Of a stretch of DNA of 32,235 bases, positions 24,349-31,893 are shown in pieces. Made by a program: the position numbers and the translations under genes. Positions within the stretch are counted from its first letter, which is position 1, and each line of letters starts with the position of its first letter. Under the pieces are notes generated by a model, which did no database searches, was not told the origin of the DNA, and worked only from the letters and a program-made list of their open reading frames with translations. Source of the stretch: JACQHM01 sp964535215 (lineage in GTDB: Bacteria > Methylomirabilota > Methylomirabilia > Methylomirabilales > JACQHM01); contig CAZHST010000034.1 in NCBI GenBank assembly GCA_964535215.1, positions 1-32,235 of the forward strand. Direction: 5' to 3'.

Positions 24349-26089
24349 GGAGCGCTGTGACGACCAAGAGCACCAGCAACAGGCCGATGCCGACCGGGAG
24401 CCGGGAGTAGTCGGGGTTAAAGCGCCCCCCTTTGGGGAAAGGCCCTTCCGTAGGCCCCGGAGCCGCCCCGCCTTGTAAAGCTTGCCTGACCCCTTGAGAC
24501 AGGATCCCGGTGGGGTTCGCCCCGAGGTCTGCCAGGAAATGGGCGATTCTGAGGGTCAGCCCTTCGGCGGCGTTAAACAGACGATCGACCCATATCACAC
24601 AGATCGCGTGGAGAGGTCTGGCTGGAGCCCGGTAGAACCAGTCGGTGTCCAGCGTGATGGTTGGTTCACTGCGAAGCTTTCTTCTCAGCAGGTAGAACCC
24701 CAGGCCGGTCGAGAGCAAGAGCTGACCGGTCTCGACCACGTGGGCTACGGTATACGGCTGGTAGTCCACCGGCTGGTAAGGCAGGTGCCGGTAGAGGAGG
24801 CTGGGGTAGATGCCGAACCCAAAGCATAACGCGGCAGTCAGGGCCATCCCCGCATACATGCCAGGGGCTGGAGGGGTGGGCTTCAGGCCCCGATCCGGTC
24901 CAAACCAGGTGAGATAGGGGAGCTTCAACCCGACGCTTAAGAACGTCCCCACCGAAGCGAGGTGTAAGAGCAGCACCACGGAAGGCCGGTGACTCACCCC
25001 TGCTGCGTAGACGACCATGGATTTACTGATGAAGCCATTAAACAAGGGGAACCCGGAGATGGAGACGGCCCCGACCATATAGAGGATCAGGGTAACGGGC
25101 ATGAGGTGAGCCAGCCCGCCCAGCTCAGTGAGTTTGCTCCTTCCGGTCGTGTACAGCACCGTGCCGGCCCCCATGAACAGGAGGGCCTTGTAGAGGATGT
25201 GGGAGAAGGCATGAGCTGTCGTCCCGTTGATGGCGATCTCGGTCCCCAGCCCGACTCCTGTCACCATGTAGCCCACCTGGCTGACGATGTGGTAGGCCAG
25301 GATCCTCCGGATGTCGTTCTCCAGCACAGCGAAGATGACACCGTAGACGGCCATGATCGTCCCGGCCCAAACCAGCACCTCCCATCCTGCAAACCCCCGG
25401 GCCAGCGCATAGACAGCCGTCTTCGTGGTAAATGCGCTTAAGAAAACGCTTCCTGTCACCGTGCCCTCGGGGTAGGCATCGGGAAGCCACGCGTGGAGGG
25501 GAGGGATGGCCGCGTTCAACGAGAAGGCCAAGAGGACCAGCCAGCCGGCCACCCCGGGCTTGAAGGTGTCAAACAGAAGCGACCCGGTATGGGTCACCTG
25601 CCACAGGATGCCGGCCAAAAGGACGCCCCCCCCGGTGAGATGGATCAACAGGTAGCGAAAGCCGGCGGTGGCGGATTCCCTCGTCTGACGCGCCCAGATG
25701 AGCCAAACCGATGCCACGGCCTGAAGCTCCCAGAACACCAGGAGTGTGAAGAGATCGCCCGCAAACACCACCCCCAGCGACGCCCCGGCATAGAGCAGGG
25801 CGGACACCTGCTGGCCTGGATCCCTGAGGGAGAAGGCATACACCCCTCCCAGAAAGGTGATGAGGGCAAAGATGTACCCGAAGGCTAGGCTGAGCCGGTC
25901 CACCCGACAGACGACAAGCCTGTAGCCAAGAAACGGCATGCCGAGTTGGGCCCCCGGCTCCAGGAGCAGCAGGAACCCCAAGGTCAGTCCTGCGAAGACC
26001 AGGAACAGGGCTGAACGCCAGCGGCGGGGGAAAAGGGGCAGCAGGAGCGACCCGACCAAGGGTATCAGAGCAGGAGGAAGAGCGATCAT
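24314..26089 (-). CDS. Antiporter-like subunit, NuoL/MrpA-N type (third copy)
   Basis: Proton-conducting transporter family membrane protein, 591 residues. The TM5 glutamate is Glu121 (LVFWELQA). Where paralogues have the TM7 lysine, this one has Asn192 (LNAAIPPLHAWLPDAY). Lys223 in TTKTAVYALAR, His297 and Lys301 (AFSHILYKALLF) and Lys356 remain. About 14 hydrophobic segments are followed by a C-terminal extension with TLDTDWFYR, an amphipathic stretch and a final TM helix at about 566-585, as in NuoL. The start at 26089 has no good Shine-Dalgarno and follows the small membrane gene by 60 bases, including a GAAGG/CCTTC hairpin (26124-26138). Last gene of the cluster. Confidence 0.85.
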   Translation of the reverse strand: MIALPPALIPLVGSLLLPLFPRRWRSALFLVFAGLTLGFLLLLEPGAQLGMPFLGYRLVVCRVDRLSLAFGYIFALITFLGGVYAFSLRDPGQQVSALLYAGASLGVVFAGDLFTLLVFWELQAVASVWLIWARQTRESATAGFRYLLIHLTGGGVLLAGILWQVTHTGSLLFDTFKPGVAGWLVLLAFSLNAAIPPLHAWLPDAYPEGTVTGSVFLSAFTTKTAVYALARGFAGWEVLVWAGTIMAVYGVIFAVLENDIRRILAYHIVSQVGYMVTGVGLGTEIAINGTTAHAFSHILYKALLFMGAGTVLYTTGRSKLTELGGLAHLMPVTLILYMVGAVSISGFPLFNGFISKSMVVYAAGVSHRPSVVLLLHLASVGTFLSVGLKLPYLTWFGPDRGLKPTPPAPGMYAGMALTAALCFGFGIYPSLLYRHLPYQPVDYQPYTVAHVVETGQLLLSTGLGFYLLRRKLRSEPTITLDTDWFYRAPARPLHAICVIWVDRLFNAAEGLTLRIAHFLADLGANPTGILSQGVRQALQGGAAPGPTEGPFPKGGRFNPDYSRLPVGIGLLLVLLVVTALLIWSQFLRDLP

Positions 26090-26149
26090 CGCAATGGGGC
26101 CACGGTTAGGATCAAGCCCTCGTGAAGGACGACCCTTCTTTCCGGATCC

Positions 26150-26365
26150 TCAGCCATAGTAGTCTTCCTTCCGTTGGAGCCAGGCCTTGCCCAGGGCCTT
26201 GGAGACCAGAACAATCACCACGCAGGACAAGAGGCCGAACAGGGTGTAGAAGGCAGGCACCCGGTCCCACCAGTTCGCCTCCCCATGCCCTTGGGGGAGC
26301 AGAAGCCCGGCCGCCACGACGACGACCACAGCCACCCCGAAGAAGCCCAAGGCTAAACGTTTCAT
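26150..26365 (-). CDS. Small two-helix membrane protein of the Mrp-like cluster
   Basis: 71 residues. A hydrophobic N-terminal helix (about 5-24), then a polar DRVPAFYTLFG segment, a second helix (about 40-56) and the charged tail QRKEDYYG. No named family comes to mind with certainty. I believe similar short proteins sit beside antiporter-like genes in other bacteria, but cannot verify this. The ATG overlaps the upstream stop by ATGA, so it is translationally coupled to the second antiporter subunit, which argues that it is a real accessory subunit. Confidence 0.8.
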   Translation of the reverse strand: MKRLALGFFGVAVVVVVAAGLLLPQGHGEANWWDRVPAFYTLFGLLSCVVIVLVSKALGKAWLQRKEDYYG

Positions 26366-27855
26366 GGTCCTCCCCTTCCCAGGACACTCATGGTCGTCGT
26401 CACGGCAAGCCGGTAAAAATGGAAGAGGCCGTCAGGCATCAGGCCGATGGCCAGGGAGAGCAGGGCCGTGAGCGTGAGGGGCACGACCATGAAGGGGGAT
26501 GCCTCGTCGCATGACGGAAAGGCATTGGACGACTTGAAGAAGGCCCGGTGGACGATGGGAAAGAGGTAGCCGGCGTTCAATAACCCGCTGAAGAGAAGCA
26601 ACCCCAGGAACCCTACCTGACCAGCCTCCAGGGATCCGAGCGAGAGGTACCACTTGCTGATGAAGCCATTGATCGGTGGCAGGCCGGCCAGGCCCATGGA
26701 GGCCACGGTGAAAGCCGCCATCGTCACCGGCATCTTCCGGCCGATGCCGTCCAGTTCGCTGATGTTCTCCCGCCGGGTCTTGACAGAGATCGCCCCGGCA
26801 CAGAAGAAGAGGGTGATCTTCAGGGTGGCGTGGTTAACGAGGTGGAGTAACCCCCCTGCCCACGAGCTAGGGGTCAGGAGCGCGCTTCCCAGCACGATGT
26901 AGGAAAGATGCCCCACCGTGGAGTAGGCAAGCCGCCTTTTGAGGTTGTCCTGGGCAAGGGCCAAGAGCGAGGCGGTCACCAGCGTGAACCCGGCCCCGGC
27001 GGCCAGGACACGCCAGAGGCCCAGCGCCCGAAGCAGGTCAGGCCCGAACACGAAACCCACGATGCGAAGGATGCCGAATACCCCGGCCTTCACCACGGCC
27101 ACCGCGTGGAGCAGGGCACTGACCGGGGTGGGAGCGACCATGGCTGATGGCAGCCAGCTGTGGAGCGGCATCAAGCTGGCCTTGACGCCACAACCGACGA
27201 TGAACAGCCCGAAGAGGACCATCAGTTGACCAGGTGACCCCATCTGGGCTGTGAGAAAGCCTCCCGGGCGGAAGCTGACCGTGCCGGCCAACCGGTAGGC
27301 CCAGGCCGTGGCCGTGATCAGCACAACCCCGGCGGTCAGGGTGTAGGCCAGGTACTTTCGTCCGGCCGTGATGGCCTCGTCCGTTTCCTCGTGGATGACC
27401 AGCGGGTAGGTGGCGATGGTGAGGATCTCGTAGAAAAGGAGGAAGGTGAGCAGGTTCGCTGCAAAAGCAATGCCCATCGTCGCTGAGAGGCAGACGGCGA
27501 AGCTGGCGAAGTAACGGGTCTGGTGATGCTCGTTCAGCCCCCTCATGTATCCGATCGAGTAAAGGGAGGTTAGGATCCACAACCCTGAAGCCACCAACCC
27601 GAAGAAGATCCCCAAGGGGTCTACCTGAAGCGCCAAGGTGATCCCCGGGGAGATCGCCCAGAGGACCAGGCTGGGGTTCTGCCCGTTGAGGACCGGGGGC
27701 AACATGCTAACCACCACGGCAAACTTCATCACCGCCGCAGCCAGCGTCCAGAACTCCCGGAGGTTCGGCCTCCGCGACGAGAGCCCGATCAGCAGGGCCG
27801 CCCCTAACGAGGCAAGCACAGCGAGAAGTGGCTTCCAAGATGGGACCGTTTCCAT
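26362..27855 (-). CDS. Antiporter-like subunit, MrpD/NuoN type (second copy)
   Basis: Proton-conducting transporter family, 497 residues with about 14 membrane segments. The key charged residues are present: Glu143 in LLFYEILTI, Lys225 in GCGVKASLMPLHSWLP, His250 and Lys256 in SALLHAVAVVKAGVF, and VNHATLK further on. ISELDGIGRKMP and GLPPINGFISKW are family blocks. It starts 7 bases after the mrpD stop, with GGGAGG rather far upstream (13 bases). It is clearly distinct from the neighbouring 509- and 591-residue paralogues, so it is not a recent tandem copy. Confidence 0.87.
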   Translation of the reverse strand: METVPSWKPLLAVLASLGAALLIGLSSRRPNLREFWTLAAAVMKFAVVVSMLPPVLNGQNPSLVLWAISPGITLALQVDPLGIFFGLVASGLWILTSLYSIGYMRGLNEHHQTRYFASFAVCLSATMGIAFAANLLTFLLFYEILTIATYPLVIHEETDEAITAGRKYLAYTLTAGVVLITATAWAYRLAGTVSFRPGGFLTAQMGSPGQLMVLFGLFIVGCGVKASLMPLHSWLPSAMVAPTPVSALLHAVAVVKAGVFGILRIVGFVFGPDLLRALGLWRVLAAGAGFTLVTASLLALAQDNLKRRLAYSTVGHLSYIVLGSALLTPSSWAGGLLHLVNHATLKITLFFCAGAISVKTRRENISELDGIGRKMPVTMAAFTVASMGLAGLPPINGFISKWYLSLGSLEAGQVGFLGLLLFSGLLNAGYLFPIVHRAFFKSSNAFPSCDEASPFMVVPLTLTALLSLAIGLMPDGLFHFYRLAVTTTMSVLGRGGP

Positions 27856-27862
27856 GCCAGGA

Positions 27863-29392
27863 TCAGAGCCTCCCAGGGAGTGCCATCCACAACAGGTAGT
27901 CCACGAGGTAGCTGTTGAAGAGTCCCAAGGCCACGATACCCCCCGCCAGGACCAGGATTGGAATCAACATGGAGACGGGCAGCTCGCGACCGCCCCCTTT
28001 TGGCGGGGGAAGCTGGACCGGAACGCCGACCTTTGGCACCTCCGCCATGGAGGGGTGTTGAAGGGCCTCCCCTTTCAAGTGGAGGGTCTCAATCATGCGA
28101 AAGAAGTAGACCGCCGTCAGGAGGCTGCCAACCAGGATCACGGCCACAAACACCAGGTTCCTGGCTTCCAGGGCACCGAGCACCAGGTACCACTTGCTGA
28201 AAAAGCCACCTAACGGCGGGATACCCACCATGGAAAGGGCTGCCACAACGAAGGCCCCGGTGGTCCAGGGCATCACCCGGGCCAAGCCGATGAACCCTGG
28301 GACGTTCCCTTGCCCGGTGCGGTACCGGATGCCACCGGCGATCAAGAAGAGGCATCCTTTCATGAAGGCATGGTTCACAATGTGCAACAGGGCACCGATC
28401 AGGCCGATCCGGTTTGCCAGACCGATCCCCAGACCGATGTAGCCCACCTGGGCGACACTCGAGTAGGCCAGCATCCGCTTGAAATCCTGCTGGGCAATAG
28501 CCATGACCGAACCGGCCACAATGCCGGCGGCGGCCAGCCAGCCGATGACGGTTGTCACATGCAACCAGTCCCTTGAGAAGGATGGTTCAAACACGGTGAA
28601 CAGCACCCGCAGCATGGCATAGGCCGATACCTTGGTCATGATCGGGGCGATGAGGGCGGTCACCGCCGAAGGGGCGTAAGTATAGGCATCGGGCAGCCAG
28701 GTGTGGAGCGGGAACAGGGCCATCTTCAGACCAAGCCCAACGCTAATCAGGGCGAGGGCCGCCTGGACGGCGCGGGAGGCGTAAAGGTCAGGGAGCCGTT
28801 GGGCCACATCCGCCATGTTCAAGGATCCGGTGCTCACATACAGGAATCCGACGCCAAGGAGATAGAAGGAGGCCCCCACCGTGCCAAAGAGGAGATAGCG
28901 AAATGTGGCCATGGGGGCCCGCTCTTCCCCCACGGCCATCAGGGCATAGGCCGACAACGAGGCGATCTCCAGGAACACGTACAGGTTAAAGAGGTCGCCG
29001 GTCACCACGATGCCCTGGAGGCCGGTCAGCAACAAGAGAACCACGGTGTAGAAAGGCACAAGCCTTTCAGGAAGCTCCTGGGAGGCGGATCGCCGGGAAT
29101 AGATCACGACCAGCAGGCCCATGAAGGCGATAAGAGCTGACAGGAACCCGGAGAGATGGTCCACCACATACTCGATCCCCCAAGGCGGTGGCCAGCCACC
29201 AAGCCGGTACCGGACCACTCCCCGGTTGAGCACACGGGTGAGCGTGGCGACGGCCGCCAGAAACGACAAGACGCTCCCTAACAGAGCCAAGGGGAACGCG
29301 AGCGTTCGGTATCTGAGACCAACCAACGGTACCAGAAAGGCCAGCATCAGCAACGGGAGCGGGATCAAGATGGGGAGTTGCTCCGTGATCAT
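27863..29392 (-). CDS. mrpD: Na+/H+ antiporter subunit MrpD (MbhH-like)
   Basis: Main antiporter-like membrane subunit of Mrp complexes, 509 residues. Glu142 in NLYVFLEIASLSAYAL and Lys223 in VGLGLKMALFPLHTWLPDAY match the essential TM5 and TM7 residues of known MrpD; Lys254 (IMTKVSAYAMLR) and VNHAFMKG are also present. The ATG overlaps the mrpC stop (ATGA). Its place right after MrpC is the same as in mrp and mbh operons, so of the three paralogues this one is the best MrpD. Confidence 0.93.
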   Translation of the reverse strand: MITEQLPILIPLPLLMLAFLVPLVGLRYRTLAFPLALLGSVLSFLAAVATLTRVLNRGVVRYRLGGWPPPWGIEYVVDHLSGFLSALIAFMGLLVVIYSRRSASQELPERLVPFYTVVLLLLTGLQGIVVTGDLFNLYVFLEIASLSAYALMAVGEERAPMATFRYLLFGTVGASFYLLGVGFLYVSTGSLNMADVAQRLPDLYASRAVQAALALISVGLGLKMALFPLHTWLPDAYTYAPSAVTALIAPIMTKVSAYAMLRVLFTVFEPSFSRDWLHVTTVIGWLAAAGIVAGSVMAIAQQDFKRMLAYSSVAQVGYIGLGIGLANRIGLIGALLHIVNHAFMKGCLFLIAGGIRYRTGQGNVPGFIGLARVMPWTTGAFVVAALSMVGIPPLGGFFSKWYLVLGALEARNLVFVAVILVGSLLTAVYFFRMIETLHLKGEALQHPSMAEVPKVGVPVQLPPPKGGGRELPVSMLIPILVLAGGIVALGLFNSYLVDYLLWMALPGRL

Positions 29393-29754
29393 TTCATCTT
29401 CTCGAGGACCGTATTTTCATCAAGGCTGCCGTAACGGCGATAGATGGAGAGTAACAAGGCCAGGGCCACACCGGTGGTTGCCACGCTCACCACGATGGCC
29501 GTGAGCATGAGGACGTGGGGGAGGGGGTTGACGTAGCGCTCGGGGGAAGGACCTAAGGTGGAGAGAATGACGGGAACCGTCCCACCCCGCTTGGTACTGA
29601 TCGAGATGAAGAAGAGAATGATGGCCGTCTGGAAGATGTTCATCCCGATCAGCTTCTTCAGGAGGTTCCGCTTGGCGAGCATACCGTAGAGACCAATGAG
29701 GAGGAGCCCCAAGGTCATCCAGTAGGGGTAGCGGGCGAGGAACGTTTCGACCAT
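29389..29754 (-). CDS. mrpC: Na+/H+ antiporter subunit MrpC (NuoK-like)
   Basis: Three-helix membrane subunit homologous to NuoK, 121 residues. IGLYGMLAKRNLLKKLIG and the diagnostic NPLPHVLMLTAIVVSVA are visible. A GTG at 29757 directly precedes the ATG at 29754. GGAG five bases before the ATG favours the latter, which then overlaps the mrpB stop as TGATG. Confidence 0.93.
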   Translation of the reverse strand: MVETFLARYPYWMTLGLLLIGLYGMLAKRNLLKKLIGMNIFQTAIILFFISISTKRGGTVPVILSTLGPSPERYVNPLPHVLMLTAIVVSVATTGVALALLLSIYRRYGSLDENTVLEKMK

Positions 29755-30185
29755 CACCTCTCCTTCCCGATTAGGTCATCAAAGATGGAAACCAAGATCC
29801 CTGCCACGGCCAGGGCCACCCCGATCTCTACGGCTAGGATGCCGTAAGACCGGAGCTGGGCCGGCTCCCCAGGGAGGGGCAGGGAACCGTAGTCCAGATA
29901 CATGCCGCCAGCAACCAGGGAGGCCAAGCCCACACCGGCGTAGATCAGCACACCCACCGCCCCTGCCGCCGTCGCCTGGGTCTGGGAAAACCGGCGGCGG
30001 GAGGCCTCCCCCCCCAGGGTCAGCCGCATGAGCAGTACGCTGGCGGCCCAGATGGCCCCGCCCTGGAAGCCACCGCCTGGACTGTAGTGGCCGTGCATGA
30101 TGACATAGAGGGCAAAAAGCTGGATGAAGGGGACCAGGGCCCGGACGACCAGATCCACGATCGGACTATCGTAGCGGCTGATCAT
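29754..30185 (-). CDS. mrpB: Na+/H+ antiporter subunit MrpB (MnhB domain)
   Basis: Four-helix membrane subunit, 143 residues, with the signature HGHYSPGGGFQGGAIWAAS near 30-48 and acidic residues in the last helix region (VEIGVALAVAGILVSIFDDL). Overlaps both neighbours by start-stop fusion. In mbh nomenclature it is MbhF. Confidence 0.92.
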   Translation of the reverse strand: MISRYDSPIVDLVVRALVPFIQLFALYVIMHGHYSPGGGFQGGAIWAASVLLMRLTLGGEASRRRFSQTQATAAGAVGVLIYAGVGLASLVAGGMYLDYGSLPLPGEPAQLRSYGILAVEIGVALAVAGILVSIFDDLIGKER

Positions 30186-30454
30186 CGGCGCTCTCCCCGT
30201 AAGATCAGGTAGCAGGCAAGACCTGCTGTGAAGATCACCGTGGTCTCCCCCAACGTATCGTAGCCCCGGTAGTCGGCGAGGACGGCGGTGACTACATTGG
30301 GCGTATGGGTCTCCTCCTCGGCCTTTTCAACATAGTACGGGGCGACATGCTGGTTGGCCGGGGCCGCCGGATCAGCCCGGTCAGGCAGGTCCCCCTCGGC
30401 ATACAGGAGGAGCCCCCCGAAGCAGGCCAGCACGAAGAACACGAGGTATTTCAA
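30182..30454 (-). CDS. MbhE-like subunit (MrpA C-terminal domain as a separate gene)
   Basis: 90 residues: an N-terminal helix (2-18), a polar loop, then NVVTAVLADYRGYDTLGETT and a final helix. That block is the signature of the last domain of MrpA and of stand-alone MbhE. Here it is its own gene, ATGA-coupled on both sides, so MrpA is split in this organism. Confidence 0.88.
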   Translation of the reverse strand: MKYLVFFVLACFGGLLLYAEGDLPDRADPAAPANQHVAPYYVEKAEEETHTPNVVTAVLADYRGYDTLGETTVIFTAGLACYLILRGERR

Positions 30455-30696
30455 TCCAGCGACCTCCGCTCCTTGAGAAAAAGGGCCGAGATCAGAAAGA
30501 CACCGGTGATCCCCGCCCCCACCACCGCCTCCGTAAAGCCCACATCCACCGCCCCCATCTCGACAAACAGCAGGGCCATGGTAAAACTGTACACGGTCAA
30601 GATCACCACGGCTGCGAGCAGGTCCCGGAGGCTAAGAGCGGTAATGGCCGTGATGATGAGGAACGAATAAAGGACCAGCTCCAGTTGCCAGATCAT
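30451..30696 (-). CDS. MbhD-like subunit (DUF4040, MrpA middle domain as a separate gene)
   Basis: 81 residues with three membrane segments. SLRDLLAAVVILTVYSFTMA and GAVDVGFTEAVVGAGITG form the DUF4040/MbhD signature; the Glu in FTEAVVGAG lies on the ion path proposed for MrpA. It is separate from any NuoL-like domain and overlaps mrpG and the MbhE-like gene by four bases each. Confidence 0.9.
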   Translation of the reverse strand: MIWQLELVLYSFLIITAITALSLRDLLAAVVILTVYSFTMALLFVEMGAVDVGFTEAVVGAGITGVFLISALFLKERRSLD

Positions 30697-31007
30697 GACC
30701 CGACCCTCCCCTCCCGCCTCACCCAGGGCTTCAACCCAGAACGGAGAGCCGCTCGGGCCATGGCGTGGGTGGCCGTCGGGTTGGCCAAGCCGATGAAGAT
30801 CAGGATCACAAGCAATTTGAAGCTGTCAAGGGCCAAGCCGTGGTACACGATTAACCCCCCTATCGAGAGGATCACCCCTAGGGTGTCACACTTCCCGGCA
30901 GCGTGCATCCGGCTGAAGAAGTCCGGCAGCCGCACCACACCCAAGCTGCCCACTGCCAAGAAGAAGGCCCCCCCTACGAGGAGAATGACCACAATGACAT
31001 TTACCAT
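30693..31007 (-). CDS. mrpG: Na+/H+ antiporter subunit MrpG (MbhC-like)
   Basis: Small membrane subunit, 104 residues, three helices. GSLGVVRLPDFFSRMHAAGKCDTLG is cut here to its core: RLPDFFSRMHAAGK, the family signature, near 26-39. The IGLANPTATHAMARAA block is also typical. Overlaps mrpF by 7 bases. Confidence 0.92.
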   Translation of the reverse strand: MVNVIVVILLVGGAFFLAVGSLGVVRLPDFFSRMHAAGKCDTLGVILSIGGLIVYHGLALDSFKLLVILIFIGLANPTATHAMARAALRSGLKPWVRREGRVGS

Positions 31008-31270
31008 AGCTCCCTCTTGCGCTCGAAGTACTTGGAGGCGGCAAGGGTGCCGATGAAGTTCAGAAGCGCATAACCGATGGCAATATCCACGAACATGTCA
31101 ATCCGCTTGTACAAAAACCCGATAATGCAGAGGAGGACCACCGTTTTGGTGCCCATCACCCCCACACCGACCAGCCGGTCAAAGATGGTCGGACCGGCGA
31201 TCACCCGGTAAAAGGCCAGGACCGCCAGGAGGGCGAGGGTCACGGCCAGGATCAGGAAAAAGCTGTTCAT
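31001..31270 (-). CDS. mrpF: Na+/H+ antiporter subunit MrpF (MbhB-like)
   Basis: Three-helix membrane subunit, 89 residues. YRVIAGPTIFDRLVGVGVMG at 21-40 is the family signature, with an Asp implicated in antiport in known MrpF. The start overlaps the mrpE stop (ATGA). Confidence 0.92.
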   Translation of the reverse strand: MNSFFLILAVTLALLAVLAFYRVIAGPTIFDRLVGVGVMGTKTVVLLCIIGFLYKRIDMFVDIAIGYALLNFIGTLAASKYFERKRELW

Positions 31271-31893
31271 CCCGTCTCCTCCTCCAGAACATGTCCGATC
31301 AGGATCTGGGGCCGGGGGTCCTCTTCCTCGCGAAAGAGGGAGGCAACCTTGTTCTGCATCACCCCCATGATCAAGAGGTCCGCCGATGATTCGACCAAGG
31401 CGTGCACCAGGTACTCATCGTCCTTCAGGTCCACCGTGATCGTCCCGGGCGTCAGGGTAATAGAGTTGGCCAGGGTCACCCGCGCGACCTGGCTGGAGAG
31501 GCGTGTTTTGAAGCGGATGAGGACCGGGGCAATGGGCATCCTCGGGTGCAGCACCAGGTAGGCAACCTGAAGGTTCGATTTGATAATGTTCACCAGTAAC
31601 CAGGGGAGATAGCCCAGCAGTCGGTGCCAGGGGATAAGCATCAACGACCGTCGGTGCGGGCCCCTTTGCGGGTCATAGACGACCGTATGGGGCAGGTCGT
31701 GGCTCAGCCGGACCACAAGGGCCACGGAGAGGACGCCCAGCCCAAGGTGGAACCAATCATAGTGGCCACTTAGGAGCAGCCAGAACCCGTAGAGGAGAAA
31801 GGCCTGCACCGCCTGGTGCAGCAGGCGATAGGAACGTCTCTCTCCTCCACCCCTTTTCCCTCGAGCCTCGGAACCAAAGGACTCTTTCCCCAT
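31267..31893 (-). CDS. mrpE: Na+/H+ antiporter subunit MrpE (MbhA-like)
   Basis: First gene of the cluster, 208 residues. A polar N-terminus rich in Arg, Lys and Gly (about 25 residues) is longer than usual. Then come helices around 32-65, the PWLLVNIIKSNLQVAYLVL helix, and a soluble domain with LANSITLTPGTITVDL, the clear MrpE signature. The frame reaches a TTG at 31932, but the ATG at 31893 is the first standard start, with AGG nine bases before. An open frame from the right edge ends in TGATG at this ATG. Confidence 0.9.
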   Translation of the reverse strand: MGKESFGSEARGKRGGGERRSYRLLHQAVQAFLLYGFWLLLSGHYDWFHLGLGVLSVALVVRLSHDLPHTVVYDPQRGPHRRSLMLIPWHRLLGYLPWLLVNIIKSNLQVAYLVLHPRMPIAPVLIRFKTRLSSQVARVTLANSITLTPGTITVDLKDDEYLVHALVESSADLLIMGVMQNKVASLFREEEDPRPQILIGHVLEEETG

